From positions 401,157 to 465,156 of the forward strand of contig NZ_JAGDEL010000002.1 in the NCBI RefSeq assembly GCF_017497975.1: a stretch of DNA of 64,000 nt. The letters run 5' to 3'. This stretch comes from Metabacillus bambusae (GTDB lineage: Bacteria; Bacillota; Bacilli; Bacillales; Bacillaceae). Below, in pieces: positions 35,687 to 45,218 of this stretch. A program made the translations under genes and the position numbers. The notes under the pieces are model-generated. The model worked only from the letters and a program-made list of their open reading frames with translations, was not told the origin of the DNA and ran no database searches. How positions within the stretch are numbered: the stretch's first letter is position 1; every line of letters starts with the position of its first letter.

Positions 35687-36616
35687 TTATTTAGTTTCAT
35701 AAAAAGCCTTAATCACCTTTTCTGCTGGCTTTCCATAAATAGCATAATCATCATTGCTTGTTGCGTTTTCTTCCATATGAAGTAGAGCTTTCCAGTCCCA
35801 CAGACCAAAACCGCGTACCCAGTCTCTATCCTTTGTTTTTTCGAACATTACTTTATAATAATCCTCTTGCGCTTTCATGTCCGTCTCACCTTCGAGACCC
35901 CAGTCATTCGGAACATACGGTGAATTCGAACGACTTGGACAACCAGCTTCCGCAAAGAAAAACGGTTTGTTAAATGGTTTAATAATCTTTTCGATACGAT
36001 CTAACTGATTATCCCAATCATTTATCGGATAATAACCACTTGAAGAGATCACATCTAATGCATCCCACCACTTGACATTTCCTTCTTGGTATTTATCAGT
36101 ATTGTACGTAATAGCCCCTTTATAAATTGTACGCACTTCTTCTACTAAAGCACGCCACTCTTTGTCTCTTCGTTCTGTTTGTACCATTTCACAACCAACA
36201 ATGAGCATGTCACAATTCGTTTTCTGAGCAATTGCAGCATAATGCATTTGATATTCCGTATAACTCTTAAACCAGTCTCTCCACTTAGGTTCACAAGGAA
36301 CATCTAGGTCAAAGAAGTTAATATGAGCTCTCCACGTACCATCCTTACAATTCACTGTAGGTTTTAAGATCACCTTTAACCCAAGTGACTGAGCATATTC
36401 AATCATGTCTACTAATTCTTCATCTGAAACCATATGGTCCCCAGTATAATCCACTACTATGGTATGGGCACCATCCTGTAAAGCTGCTAAAGAAATGATT
36501 GCATAATTTGTATTTGTTCTTTCTTTTAAGAGCCTCATAGACTCCTTCGCTTCAGGCTTCTTAAAATCTCCTTTTCTACTCATCCAACCATACGTAAAAC
36601 CCTTGATGAATTCCAA
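35687..36616 (-). CDS. GH113 beta-mannanase-type glycoside hydrolase
   Basis: TIM-barrel hydrolase of about 309 residues acting on beta-1,4-mannan chains. I chose the TTG at 36616, which lies seven bases after AAGGGGGAG; an upstream ATG frame lacks a ribosome site. GH113 features are visible: KGFTYGWMSRKGDF at the start, GLKVILKPTVNCKDGTWRAH, the acid/base Glu in LIVGCEMVQTE, WWDALDVISSSGYYP, and the nucleophile Glu in PFFFAEAGCPSR, followed by GFGLWDW. It has no signal peptide, so it probably cuts imported oligosaccharides. It lies downstream of the ABC importer genes and upstream of the beta-mannosidase. Confidence 0.88.
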   Translation of the reverse strand: MEFIKGFTYGWMSRKGDFKKPEAKESMRLLKERTNTNYAIISLAALQDGAHTIVVDYTGDHMVSDEELVDMIEYAQSLGLKVILKPTVNCKDGTWRAHINFFDLDVPCEPKWRDWFKSYTEYQMHYAAIAQKTNCDMLIVGCEMVQTERRDKEWRALVEEVRTIYKGAITYNTDKYQEGNVKWWDALDVISSSGYYPINDWDNQLDRIEKIIKPFNKPFFFAEAGCPSRSNSPYVPNDWGLEGETDMKAQEDYYKVMFEKTKDRDWVRGFGLWDWKALLHMEENATSNDDYAIYGKPAEKVIKAFYETK

Positions 36617-36728
36617 AAAACGGCTCCCCCTTACAAAATAAGAGGCTGACATCAAAACTGAAAATCAGTCCCTTACGTTTTTTACATTATTAAAATATTA
36701 GAAATTAAGCGTACAATTATTTTGAAAA

Positions 36729-36857
36729 GGCTGTTTTCGCAAACTTTGTTGCTATTTACCTAGTAATGCGGTGTGGTTGATCGCAGCGAGAGTTGCTCGC
36801 TCCAATCAACCTGAATTAGTTTTTGTTTCAAAAGCAACAATCTTTTAGAAAAGAGCC
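36729..36857. repeat. Dispersed repeat family C, copy 1 (internally shortened)
   Basis: Begins GGCTGTTTTCGCAAAC and ends AGAAAAGAGCC, with GCGGTGTGGTTGATCGCAGC and CCAATCAACC inside. Longer copies are at 50546 and 52798, and a truncated one is at 42661. It lies between GH113 and the ABC permease gene. No coding content. Confidence 0.75.
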
Positions 36858-36907
36858 TAAAAAAAGACAATCCAACACTATCCCAGACAGGATCGTTTGA
36901 TGAATAA

Positions 36908-37738
36908 TTACTTAACTGAACCTGCCATTCCGTTGTATATATGTTTCTGTAGTGAGATGAACGCAATCAATGTCGGAATAATCGCGATCATAATTCCAGC
37001 ACAGATAACCTCCCACTGTGATCCATAAGGTCCTTTAAACGTAAACAACGCGGTTGAAATAACATGAAGCTCCTTTTTCGGCATATATAGAAACGGTGTA
37101 TAAAAATCGTTATATACATTTACACCTTTAACGATGATAACCGTAACAATAGCTGGCTTAAGTAAAGGTAAAATAATTTTTCTAAAAATCGTTACATATG
37201 ATGCACCATCAAGCATTGCTGATTCATCTAATGAAACTGAAATCGAATCCATAAACTGCAAGAAAATATATACTGCAATGATATCTGTACTCATGTACAA
37301 AATAATTGCTGCTCCTCTTGTATTAAACAACCCAAGCCCCTCAATAATTTGGAAGGTTGCAACTTGTGTTGTAACAGCTGGAATGAGTGTAGCAAGCAAA
37401 AATGCACCCATTAATAGATTGCTACCTCTGAATTTAAAACGATTTAATACGAATGCGATCATTGAACCCGTTAACGTCGCACCTACAATAGAAACAAGTA
37501 AAATAATCGTTGTATTCATAAATCCAACCATCATATTTCCTTCAACAAATGCCCTTGTGTAATTTTCGAAGTTTGTCCAATTCTCAGGTGGTGTTAATGG
37601 TCCTGAACTCTTATATTCACTACTTGTTTTAAAAGAGGCAAAGAATACGACCGCAATTGGAATTAAAGCTGCGAATAATCCTAGAAGCAGTGATACATAT
37701 TTAACTACGCTACCTAACGTATACTTTAATTTATACAC
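36908..37738 (-). CDS. Carbohydrate ABC transporter permease, MalG-like
   Basis: Inner-membrane subunit of a CUT1-type importer, 276 residues with six helices. The EAA loop that contacts the ATPase is ESAMLDGASYVTIFRKIILP followed by LLKPA (about residues 175-200). It starts at GTG behind AAGGAGG, two bases after the stop of the MalF-like gene, so the two are cotranslated. The C-terminus QKHIYNGMAGSVK is typical of the family. Substrate, inferred from context: manno-oligosaccharides. No ATPase gene is nearby; CUT1 systems in Bacillus commonly share MsmX. Confidence 0.92.
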   Translation of the reverse strand: MYKLKYTLGSVVKYVSLLLGLFAALIPIAVVFFASFKTSSEYKSSGPLTPPENWTNFENYTRAFVEGNMMVGFMNTTIILLVSIVGATLTGSMIAFVLNRFKFRGSNLLMGAFLLATLIPAVTTQVATFQIIEGLGLFNTRGAAIILYMSTDIIAVYIFLQFMDSISVSLDESAMLDGASYVTIFRKIILPLLKPAIVTVIIVKGVNVYNDFYTPFLYMPKKELHVISTALFTFKGPYGSQWEVICAGIMIAIIPTLIAFISLQKHIYNGMAGSVK

Positions 37739-37740
37739 TT

Positions 37741-38616
37741 CTAGTCCTCCTTAAAGAATTTTTTCTGTATAAGCGTTACTACGATAACAATAATCATAAG
37801 CACGACAGCCATCGCAGAACCAAGACCGACCTTACCATACTTGAACGCAATATCTACTGTCTGGATAACAAACGTTTTACTTCCGTTAGCACCAGCTGTC
37901 ATAATGTAAGGAATTTCAAATGCAGAAAGCGCTCCACTTATCGCTAAAATTAAGTTAAGCTGAATGATTCTGCGAATACTCGGTAAAATAATATATCTAA
38001 ACTGGTGCCATTTATTCGCACCATCAATTTCCGCTGCTTCATATACATCTTTAGGAATCGATGAAATCGCCCCTAAAAAGATGATAAAGTTAAAACCCAT
38101 GTATCTCCATATAGATGTTCCTGCTAAAGAAATATTAATAATATCAGGGTTTCCTAACCAAAGTTGAATAAGCTCCCCTAACCCTAAAGCATTTAAAACT
38201 GTATCCAATGTTCCTTCAGGTCTAAAGAAAAACAAAAACATAAAACCGATCGCAACACCATTTAATAAGTAAGGGAAAAACAAAACACCTTTAAAGAAAT
38301 TTTTAAAACGAACGTTAAAACTTAAAATTGTCGCGAAATATAACGCTAATCCCATTTGCACAAACGTTGCAAAGAAATAATACAAACTTACTTTAAAAAC
38401 AACAAAGTATTCTGGATCTGTAAAAATTGTCAGGTAATTTTCAAATCCGACAAACTCCTTATCACTAAATCCATTCCAATCTGTGAAACTGTAATAGAAC
38501 ATATTCGCTACCGGTATATAAGCAAAAGTAATTAACAATGCTACCGGAACAATTGAGAAAAGAATAATAATGACTCTTCTTTGCGCGTCATACGATAGGT
38601 TTGAGAATTTGAACAC
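37741..38616 (-). CDS. Carbohydrate ABC transporter permease, MalF-like
   Basis: Partner permease of 291 residues with six predicted helices. The EAA loop is YEAAEIDGANKWHQFRYIIL (about residues 190-210), and FTDWNGF near residue 40 is typical of CUT1 MalF-like subunits. It starts at GTG behind GGGAGGTG. The genes read solute-binding protein, this permease, then the MalG-like permease. A 386-base gap containing two repeat blocks separates it from the binding-protein gene. Confidence 0.92.
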   Translation of the reverse strand: MFKFSNLSYDAQRRVIIILFSIVPVALLITFAYIPVANMFYYSFTDWNGFSDKEFVGFENYLTIFTDPEYFVVFKVSLYYFFATFVQMGLALYFATILSFNVRFKNFFKGVLFFPYLLNGVAIGFMFLFFFRPEGTLDTVLNALGLGELIQLWLGNPDIINISLAGTSIWRYMGFNFIIFLGAISSIPKDVYEAAEIDGANKWHQFRYIILPSIRRIIQLNLILAISGALSAFEIPYIMTAGANGSKTFVIQTVDIAFKYGKVGLGSAMAVVLMIIVIVVTLIQKKFFKED

Positions 38617-38647
38617 AGACTACACCTCCCGGCAGTAATAAAAAACG

Positions 38648-38758
38648 AAATGCGCATAAGCTTAGCCTCAGGCAAATAAGTCGCTCAGGAATTGAAGGTG
38701 TTAAAGTACCTTCAATTCCTGAGTGGCTTATATCCTTATAGGACTAGGCGCTAAGAGT
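38648..38758 (+). repeat. Part copy of dispersed repeat family A
   Basis: Shares with the other A copies the segments AGCCTCAGGCAAATAAG and the hairpin CAGGAATTGAAGGTG / ACCTTCAATTCCTG, and GGCGCT near its end. The 5' AAAAGCGCAAGCG and the 3' AT-rich end are missing or changed. Confidence 0.6.
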
Positions 38759-38790
38759 AAATAATAAACACTCTATTAAAGCGCTATACT

Positions 38791-38942
38791 TTAAAAAAGC
38801 GCAAGCGCCCGTTTAGCGACGTAGAAAAAAGAGCACTCCGTATGAGATAAAGGAAACACGAAGAGCGATAGCGTTTCGATGTTGACTTATCGTATAAGGA
38901 GTGTGAAGTTCACTAGGCGCTGGGCGCTGGAGCTAGACACTA
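38791..38942 (+). repeat. Dispersed repeat, family A-related (variant A')
   Basis: Starts AAAAAAGCGCAAGCGCCC and ends GGCGCTGGAGCTAGAC, the same borders as family A, but with a different interior (GTTTAGCGACGTAG ... ACTTATCGTATAAGGAGTG). Together with the part copy before it, it fills the gap between the MalF-like and binding-protein genes. Confidence 0.65.
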
Positions 38943-39002
38943 AAAACTAATTACAAAAACGTTGCACTTTCTCTATCAAAAGTGGTTACAGGGTGTCCTT
39001 AA

Positions 39003-40358
39003 TTACTCACCTTTGATTTTTTCTGCTGCTTCATTCCAATCAGCATTTAATTCTTTATTTATATCTTCATAAGTCTCATCTCTGTTTCCGATAGCCGCTT
39101 CAATAATACGCTTCTTATTATCCTCTAACCAGAAACCAACTTCAGATTCTTTATCAATTTGGTCAAGCAGACCTTCTTGTCCTTCTTTAGCCGGTTCAAG
39201 TAAAGAGAATACAACACCTTGTTCTTCATATGCTTTTAACTCTTCTGGAAGTGGAACACTCTTAGCTGCACTAATTCCGCCAGCTTGCTCAACAGCATAT
39301 CCAGAGTCATGAATGAACCAGTCAACCCACGCTAATGCAGCATCTTTATGCTCAGTATGCTTATTAACACCGATTTGCAAGTCTGCTCCTAATGGGAAAA
39401 TTACTTCTTCCGCATTCGTTGGGAATGGCATATAACCAATATCGTCTGGGTTTTCAGAAACACCTTTAATTTGGTCTATCGCCCAAGAACCTAATACCAT
39501 CGTAGCGATTTCACCTTTACCCATCATCTCTTTTGATAATTCCCAATCAGTTGTTAATGGATCTTTTTCAATCAAACCTTGTTTAGCAATATCATACATA
39601 ATTTTATAAAGCTCATATTGAGGTTTTCCTGGTACTAATGGATCCTTTTCGTTCACTAGTGTTTGGTTATAGTATGCAGCATCACCAGCAACAGTTGTTA
39701 TAGCACCTTGCCACTGTGTTAACGGCCATCCAGCTGCATAGTTCGTGTACATTGGAATTGCATCAGTATTATCTTTAACTTTGTTTAAAGCCTGCATAAA
39801 CTCATCTATTGTTCTAGGAGTTTTATCGATTCCAGCTTCTGCAAATATCTTTTTGTTATAAACGACACCAGTGTAAGTAACTGCAATTGGAATACCATAC
39901 ACTGTACCATCTACCGCTCTTTCTTCAACACCCATATAATCCTTTTCCATTTCATCAAGTTTACCAAGTGGCTCGAAGAAATTCGGAATATCTTCAATTG
40001 GAACTTGTGGGGCCATTAAAAGCACATCACCATAATCTTCAGTGTTCATACGCGGTGTAATTTGTCCGCCGTAATCTGTTAATGCCTCGAAATTCACTTC
40101 AACATTTGGATAGATCTTTTGGAATTCTTTCTCATACTCTGGGAATACCGTATCAACAATATCCGTTCTTTGAGTAATGAAAGTAATTTCCCCTTCAATT
40201 TCCTTAGGATCTTTATCCTTCCAACTTACATCTGCTTCAGTTGAGCCTCCATTTCCAGCCCCATCTTCTTCCTTTGTAGAAGATGAACAACCAGTAAGAG
40301 CTGCAAGTACAACAAGTAACATAGCCATAAACAAGCTTAGTAATCTAGTTTTCTTCAT
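39003..40358 (-). CDS. Extracellular sugar-binding lipoprotein of the ABC importer
   Basis: CUT1 family solute-binding protein (SBP_bac_1) of 451 residues. I chose the ATG at 40358, behind GAGGGG. The signal peptide ends in the lipobox LTGC, followed by a Ser/Gly-rich spacer. Family marks include EGEITFITQRTDIVD, EFQKIYPNVEVNFE, VYGIPIAVTYTGVVYNKKIF and a late KDAALAWVDWFIHD. A strong promoter with a cre-like site and a LacI-type dyad lies upstream. Probably binds manno-oligosaccharides, as inferred from the GH113, GH2, GH130 and epimerase genes around it. Confidence 0.92.
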   Translation of the reverse strand: MKKTRLLSLFMAMLLVVLAALTGCSSSTKEEDGAGNGGSTEADVSWKDKDPKEIEGEITFITQRTDIVDTVFPEYEKEFQKIYPNVEVNFEALTDYGGQITPRMNTEDYGDVLLMAPQVPIEDIPNFFEPLGKLDEMEKDYMGVEERAVDGTVYGIPIAVTYTGVVYNKKIFAEAGIDKTPRTIDEFMQALNKVKDNTDAIPMYTNYAAGWPLTQWQGAITTVAGDAAYYNQTLVNEKDPLVPGKPQYELYKIMYDIAKQGLIEKDPLTTDWELSKEMMGKGEIATMVLGSWAIDQIKGVSENPDDIGYMPFPTNAEEVIFPLGADLQIGVNKHTEHKDAALAWVDWFIHDSGYAVEQAGGISAAKSVPLPEELKAYEEQGVVFSLLEPAKEGQEGLLDQIDKESEVGFWLEDNKKRIIEAAIGNRDETYEDINKELNADWNEAAEKIKGE

Positions 40359-40391
40359 TCTATTAACCCCTCTCATTAATCATTTTTTAAA

Positions 40392-40408
40392 GTTACCGTA
40401 TAGGTTAC
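40392..40408. promoter_or_regulatory. LacI-type dyad downstream of the promoter
   Basis: GTTACCGTATAGGTTAC, an imperfect 17-base palindrome (GTTACC-N5-GGTTAC), begins seven bases after the -10. Related motifs lie at 40668 and 45219. It is a probable operator for one of the two LacI proteins. Confidence 0.5.
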
Positions 40409-40414
40409 AAATTA

Positions 40415-40443
40415 ATTGTATGATGGTAACGCTTTCTTGTCAA
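40415..40443 (-). promoter_or_regulatory. SigA-type promoter of the sugar importer operon
   Basis: Minus strand TTGACA (40438-40443), a 17-base spacer and TACAAT (40415-40420). Near-consensus. Confidence 0.8.
40424..40437 (-). promoter_or_regulatory. cre-like site (CcpA) inside the promoter spacer
   Basis: The minus strand AGAAAGCGTTACCA fits the cre consensus TGWAARCGYTWNCW at 13 of 14 positions and lies exactly between -35 and -10, a position that gives carbon catabolite repression. Confidence 0.65.
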
Positions 40444-40667
40444 TGAATTTTCCTTTATTTTTTTCATCATTCTACATTTTTTTTAATCTTTTACTCTAAA
40501 CCACCAGAAAACCCTATAAATATCACTATTTTTTCGACATTCACTAAATTATTTAAAACTGCAAAACAATAAAATTCAACTAGTCGACATCAAATATAAA
40601 ACTTATCCCTTCCACTTTCTTCTCCGTTTCATCGTTACACTCTGTCTAAAACTTCAACACTATAAGG

Positions 40668-40677
40668 TTACCGTTAA
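40668..40677. promoter_or_regulatory. Upstream TTACCGTTAA motif, possible second operator
   Basis: Differs by one base from TTACCGATAA at 45219. It lies about 270 bases upstream of the motif at 40392, so repression by DNA looping is possible. Tentative. Confidence 0.35.
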
Positions 40678-40810
40678 GTTAATTAGTATTCATTTGCTTA
40701 ATTGCAGATGAACCTTCTTCAGTTTATCCCTTTAATTTATAGCAAACAATATTTAAGCTACATATATTTTGTCCACGGGAGGATTCACTATGCAATTTTG
40801 AACAATCATA

Positions 40811-40862
40811 AATAGGGTTACTCACAAAGAGAGACATGTATGCCCTGGTGAGTAACCCTATT
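40811..40862. terminator. Perfect 15-base inverted repeat after the DUF624 gene
   Basis: AATAGGGTTACTCAC and GTGAGTAACCCTATT around a 22-base loop, downstream of the DUF624 stop. The T-run is weak, but its position suggests a terminator. Confidence 0.6.
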
Positions 40863-40879
40863 ATCAATAAACAACCTAA

Positions 40880-41476
40880 TTATTCTATTTCCAAAACCTT
40901 AACCAGAGAAAAAATAACGCCTAGCCCATATAAAAAGGGGCCGAATACAACAAAAAATGCAAGATTATAACCCGCAGCAATAAACAGTAAAATAATAATC
41001 ACTAAAATTGAGACCGAATTTATTGGATTTTTGATAATGGCTAAGAAGGCATGTATATTGCCATCCTTTACATTCATGTTTTTAAAAGCAAGAAATGCCG
41101 TACTATAAGTTAACATCAATAATACCATTACCAAGAAATAGATTAATAAAATGGATAGGACAAGTGAAAATGCATTTGTTTGCTTATTTACAAAGAAAAG
41201 ACATGTATAAAGAATGATCATGCTAAAAGTATAAATAAAAGATGTCACCTTATACATTTGAAATGATTCATAATAATGTTTAAAAAGAAGCTTTACATTT
41301 TTATTTTTCTCCTCATCCTCACCCTTATTTATGTCACGTAACACTAAAAATAATGTACAAAAGGTTGGGACGATACTATAAACAACTACACCCTTTAATA
41401 GCGATAACCAAAAGTATAAACTTACTTGAAAATATTTATACATATATTGAAAAAACAAAACGATTTTGCTATTCAT
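40880..41476 (-). CDS. DUF624 (YesL-like) membrane protein
   Basis: Membrane protein of 198 residues with about five hydrophobic helices (residues 20-45, 75-95, 105-130, 150-195). The N-terminal YFWLSLLKGVVVYSIVPTFC resembles YesL/DUF624 proteins, which are known as companions of carbohydrate ABC importers in Bacillus with unknown biochemical role. The start ATG is behind AGTGGAG. It lies between LacI regulator 2 and the binding-protein gene on the same strand, each separated by a hairpin. Confidence 0.8.
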   Translation of the reverse strand: MNSKIVLFFQYMYKYFQVSLYFWLSLLKGVVVYSIVPTFCTLFLVLRDINKGEDEEKNKNVKLLFKHYYESFQMYKVTSFIYTFSMIILYTCLFFVNKQTNAFSLVLSILLIYFLVMVLLMLTYSTAFLAFKNMNVKDGNIHAFLAIIKNPINSVSILVIIILLFIAAGYNLAFFVVFGPFLYGLGVIFSLVKVLEIE

Positions 41477-41570
41477 TTTTCTCCACTACCTTTAAAAAGT
41501 AATTAACCTTTTCAGCAAAAGCTTCTTATCATTACAATCTTCTAAACAATTAGTAATAGTATACTAAAAA

Positions 41571-41606
41571 AATAACAACAAGGCATAAAGTTACCTTGTT
41601 GTTATT
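41571..41606. terminator. Bidirectional terminator at the 3' end of LacI gene 2
   Basis: AATAACAACAAGG and CCTTGTTGTTATT form a perfect 13-base stem flanked by A- and T-runs. The last codons of the LacI gene lie within the stem. Confidence 0.8.
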
Positions 41607-42607
41607 TTTCTAACAGACTTTCGATAGACTATTTTTCCTTTTACTAATACACGTCCAAAGGTTTTTTTTGGATCTTTTATTTTTTCTAAAGTAAAGCTCA
41701 CTGCGTTATTAGCCATTTCTTCTATGTCAACTTCAACTGTCGTTAGTCCAGGTTCTGTTATTGTTGCATATATATCATTATCAAAGCTTACGACCGAACA
41801 ATCTTCTGGCACCTTATATCCTAATTTTGTTAGCTTGTGAACTAAATTATGTGCAACTTGATCACAGTTACACACAAATGCAGTTGGAAGCCTTTCAGGA
41901 ATTGAAATATCGATATAAGTACCATGTTCATCGCGATCATTTAGTATATAGTCTTGCTTTAACTCAACTTTATGTTCAAGTAATGATTTATAGTAGCCTA
42001 AGAAACGGTCTTGAATACTACTAGTTGAATACAAATTCCCAACATAAGCAATCTCACGATGGCCATTGTGAAGAAGATAGTTCGTAATTTCATAGGCCCC
42101 ATAGAAGTTATCTGTAATAACTGAATCAATCTCTGCATGCTCATCATAAAAATCAAGGAAAACCTTTGGAAGCTCGATACCTTGGATTTTTTCAATATAT
42201 TCTTTACTTATTTGCCCAAGTATAATGAAGCCATCTACTTTTTGCTCATAATAAATTCTTGGAAGGTTTTGCTTTTTTTCATCTTCACTATTTAAAATAT
42301 GGAGAATCCCATAGTAACCGTGGTTCTCTAATACCCTTGATATACTCTGGTATACATTTAAATAAAAGGATGATTGTTCCATACCTGCAAAACGCTCAGG
42401 AACGATAACACCAATATTATAAGATAAACCTTCTTTCATAGACTTAGCCATCGCATTATAACGATAGCCCATTTCTTCAGCGAGGTGTTTAATTTTAAGT
42501 TTAAGCTCCTCACTCACTCCATCTTTATCGTTAAGTGCCTTTGAAACAGTAACACTACTTACGCCTAATTGATCGGCTATATCCCTCATCGTCACATTGT
42601 TTTTCAT
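41591..42607 (-). CDS. LacI family transcriptional regulator (2)
   Basis: Repressor of 338 residues. The helix-turn-helix reads VTMRDIADQLGVSSVTVSKA (about residues 4-24), and the effector domain carries NIGVIVPERFAGM, VDGFIILGQISKEYI, YVGNLYSTSSIQDRFLGYY and VVSFDNDIYATITEPGLTTV. The start ATG is behind TCGGAGG. It sits between the epimerase/GH130 pair and the importer genes and is the best candidate for binding the TTACCG-type motifs upstream of both. Confidence 0.9.
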   Translation of the reverse strand: MKNNVTMRDIADQLGVSSVTVSKALNDKDGVSEELKLKIKHLAEEMGYRYNAMAKSMKEGLSYNIGVIVPERFAGMEQSSFYLNVYQSISRVLENHGYYGILHILNSEDEKKQNLPRIYYEQKVDGFIILGQISKEYIEKIQGIELPKVFLDFYDEHAEIDSVITDNFYGAYEITNYLLHNGHREIAYVGNLYSTSSIQDRFLGYYKSLLEHKVELKQDYILNDRDEHGTYIDISIPERLPTAFVCNCDQVAHNLVHKLTKLGYKVPEDCSVVSFDNDIYATITEPGLTTVEVDIEEMANNAVSFTLEKIKDPKKTFGRVLVKGKIVYRKSVRKITTR

Positions 42608-42660
42608 TTTTCATTTCCTCCGAGCAAACCGCTTATCTCATAAAGCTAGTCTAGATATAA

Positions 42661-42770
42661 GGCTGTATTCGCAAACATTGTTGCAATTTACCAAGTAATG
42701 CGGTGTGGTTGATTACAGAGAGAGGATGCTCGCTTTCCGCGAGGCGGGCGATGAGCCTCCTCGCCGTACA
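42661..42770. repeat. Truncated copy of dispersed repeat family C
   Basis: Begins GGCTGTATTCGCAAAC and shares AATGCGGTGTGGTTGAT and CGCTTTCCGCGAGG with the other C copies, but lacks the opposite end (AGAAAAGAGCC). It abuts the GH130 terminator. Confidence 0.7.
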
Positions 42771-42776
42771 TATATA

Positions 42777-42824
42777 AAGGATTCTATCTTTTTAACTTAA
42801 CTTTTTTTATATGATAGAATCCTT
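42777..42824 (-). terminator. Terminator after the GH130 gene
   Basis: AAGGATTCTATC and GATAGAATCCTT form a perfect 12-base stem just after the GH130 stop. Confidence 0.7.
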
Positions 42825-42836
42825 TTTCAATAACGA

Positions 42837-44021
42837 TTACTTATTAATCTCTTTAAGTAGTTCTATATTCCTCTCAATCAAATCTTTACGCTGTGCAGCA
42901 CATTCTAATGAGCGGTAAGGATCTTCAGGAGTATTAAATGTGTAATCAACAAGCTTTTCTATTGTTGTCGTTGCCACGTGAATACGAGTGTCACTTGATG
43001 CATAATAGATAAACACTTCATTATTTTCATTTACTACAGCACCGTTACAGAAGACAACATTGGATACATCACCTATTCGCTCTTCATCATAGGGTGCAAT
43101 AAAATGTCCACCAGGTGTTGCAATTACTTGTGATGGATCCTCTAAACTAGTTGCAAGTGTGTAAAGGACATAACGTAAACCCGCTGCAGTGTTTCTCACA
43201 CCATGAGCAATATGAATCCAGCCTTTATCCGTTTTAATTGGTGCTGGTCCTTGCCCATTTTTGACCTCGTAAATAGTATGGTAGCGCTTCTCATGCATAA
43301 CCTGTTCTTCTTTTACAATCGGATTTAAAATATCATCACATAAGGCAAATGCTATTCCACCACCAGAACCTGTTGAAATAAATCCATCCTGTGGACGAGT
43401 GTAAAATGCATATTTACCATCAACAAATTCAGGGTGTAGAACCACATTACGTTGTTGTGGTGATGGGGTATCAATATTAGGAAGACGATCCCATTTTTTA
43501 AGATCCTTTGTACGCACTAACCCTGCTTGGGCAACAGCACTAGATGTATCAAACTCAGAAGCATCTAGGTCCTTGCTTTCAGAGCAATAGATCCCGTAAA
43601 TCCAGCCATCTTCATGCTGAACTAAACGCATATCATAAATATTCGTTTCTTTCTCATCAATATCTTCCCATGTTAATGGCGTATCGATGAATCGAAAGTT
43701 ATCAATGCCATTGCCACTCTCAGCTAGCGCAAAAATCGATTTACGATCTAAGCCTTCAGTACGAACAACAAGATAGTACTTATTATTTAAATAAATTGCA
43801 CCTGGGTTAAACGCTGCATTTATCCCTAATCTCTCCATAAAGTGAGGATTTGTTTCTTTATTTAAATCAAAGCGCCAATGTAATGGAACATGATGACGAG
43901 TTACGACTGGGTTTTCATAACGATCATATATTCCATTATAAAAGTCTGCCTTTCTCTCATTTTTTTGGCTTAATAGTTCATTTTGTTTTTCAACTAGTTC
44001 AAAATACTTTTCATGTATCAT
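42837..44021 (-). CDS. GH130 4-O-beta-mannosyl-glucose phosphorylase (or manno-oligosaccharide phosphorylase)
   Basis: Five-bladed propeller enzyme of 394 residues that splits a mannosyl linkage with phosphate, giving mannose-1-phosphate. Its length and long N-terminal helix match the subfamily acting on mannosyl-glucose. Landmarks are [20 protein letters not shown], the likely proton-donor Asp in [45 protein letters not shown] and [15 protein letters not shown]. The ATG overlaps the epimerase stop by four bases (ATGA), so the two are cotranslated. The epimerase makes mannosyl-glucose from mannobiose, which is exactly this enzyme's substrate. Confidence 0.9.
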   Translation of the reverse strand: MIHEKYFELVEKQNELLSQKNERKADFYNGIYDRYENPVVTRHHVPLHWRFDLNKETNPHFMERLGINAAFNPGAIYLNNKYYLVVRTEGLDRKSIFALAESGNGIDNFRFIDTPLTWEDIDEKETNIYDMRLVQHEDGWIYGIYCSESKDLDASEFDTSSAVAQAGLVRTKDLKKWDRLPNIDTPSPQQRNVVLHPEFVDGKYAFYTRPQDGFISTGSGGGIAFALCDDILNPIVKEEQVMHEKRYHTIYEVKNGQGPAPIKTDKGWIHIAHGVRNTAAGLRYVLYTLATSLEDPSQVIATPGGHFIAPYDEERIGDVSNVVFCNGAVVNENNEVFIYYASSDTRIHVATTTIEKLVDYTFNTPEDPYRSLECAAQRKDLIERNIELLKEINK

Positions 44022-45193
44022 ATGTTTTCAATCCTCTCCATCATTTCTAAACAAAATCTTGAATTATGATAGGGTGTTTTCCATGGTTCTCCAACTGCTC
44101 TTTCCGTCGGCTTGCCATCTGGTTCAACAGACCAATACCATTCTCCACCGTCACGATGATCGACAATATTATTTTTCGTGTACTCCCATAATCCATTTAC
44201 TAATGTTAAAAATTTCTCATCATTCGTTCTTTCATACGCATTTTGGAAGCCAACCATTGCTTCTGCTTGGACCCACCAAATGCGTGTAAGGTCAACATCA
44301 TCATTATGCTGTTCATTTGCAAGAGAACCATCCTCAAGAATTGCAGCACCTGCAATGTTATATGCAATATCAATAACCATTTGAACAAAGCGTTCATCTT
44401 CAAGACCTAACACCTTAAGTGCATCATCAATTAACCAGCTTGCTTCAATGTCATGTCCAAATGATTTTAAATGGAGCAATGAGTTCCAGTTTTTATCAAA
44501 AAATACGTTTAAGAATTTTGTATCCTTGTCATAAATCTTTTCATAGAAAATCTCGATTAAATTTGTTAAACGATCCTTAACTACAACTTCTGCAGATGCC
44601 TTATAAAGATTTGTATAAGCTTCTAAAACATGAAGATGTGTGTTAGTCGTAATTTCTGCTACAACACCATTTTCACTCAACTTTTCATTTGGAAGCTCGT
44701 TCCATTCCCGATCAAATTCTTCTTTATAAGCATTGTTTTCCTTATCAAAGCCTACTGTTTCGATTAGTTTAAAAATTTTATTTGCGTATCGTAGTGCATC
44801 TTCACTTTTTGTTACACGGTAATATTCACTTAATGCATAAACACCAAATGATTGAGTATAAACATGTTTTTGGTCTTCAACAGGATTCCCTTTATAATCG
44901 ACTTGCCAAAATAAACCATGGTGTTCATGATCATATACTTTCTCAACTAAGAATGAGTAAGCATGGTGTGCGCACTCTAAATATTCAGGTCTTTTTGTCA
45001 ATCGGTAGGCTGCTGAGAACGACCATAAAAACCGTGAAGCAGCAATACCACCTTTATCAGCTTCTTTATTAACAGTCAGATCATAATTCACCTTGCCAAA
45101 GAAACCACCATTTTGTTCATCCTTGAGATTTATCCAAAACGGTAAAATATGATTCAGTAAATGATTTTCTATTTCATTTTTTAGTTTATTCAA
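44018..45193 (-). CDS. AGE family cellobiose 2-epimerase
   Basis: Alpha6/alpha6-barrel isomerase of 391 residues that converts the reducing-end sugar of beta-1,4 disaccharides between glucose and mannose forms. Signatures: [19 protein letters not shown], the catalytic His in [40 protein letters not shown] and the C-terminal [14 protein letters not shown]. These match cellobiose 2-epimerases rather than N-acetylglucosamine 2-epimerases. It starts at TTG behind AGGGGGT. Cotranslated with GH130; together they turn mannobiose into glucose plus mannose-1-phosphate. A TTACCGATAA motif lies just upstream. Confidence 0.9.
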   Translation of the reverse strand: MNKLKNEIENHLLNHILPFWINLKDEQNGGFFGKVNYDLTVNKEADKGGIAASRFLWSFSAAYRLTKRPEYLECAHHAYSFLVEKVYDHEHHGLFWQVDYKGNPVEDQKHVYTQSFGVYALSEYYRVTKSEDALRYANKIFKLIETVGFDKENNAYKEEFDREWNELPNEKLSENGVVAEITTNTHLHVLEAYTNLYKASAEVVVKDRLTNLIEIFYEKIYDKDTKFLNVFFDKNWNSLLHLKSFGHDIEASWLIDDALKVLGLEDERFVQMVIDIAYNIAGAAILEDGSLANEQHNDDVDLTRIWWVQAEAMVGFQNAYERTNDEKFLTLVNGLWEYTKNNIVDHRDGGEWYWSVEPDGKPTERAVGEPWKTPYHNSRFCLEMMERIENI

Positions 45194-45218
45194 AACAAAA
45201 AAACCCCCTAACTTTAGT

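Larger units (their letters stand above)
40359..40879. other. Regulatory gap between DUF624 gene and binding-protein gene
   Basis: 520 bases with the binding-protein promoter, a cre-like site, two TTACCG-type motifs (40392-40408 and 40668-40677) and the DUF624 gene's hairpin (40811-40862). I see no gene in it. Confidence 0.6.
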
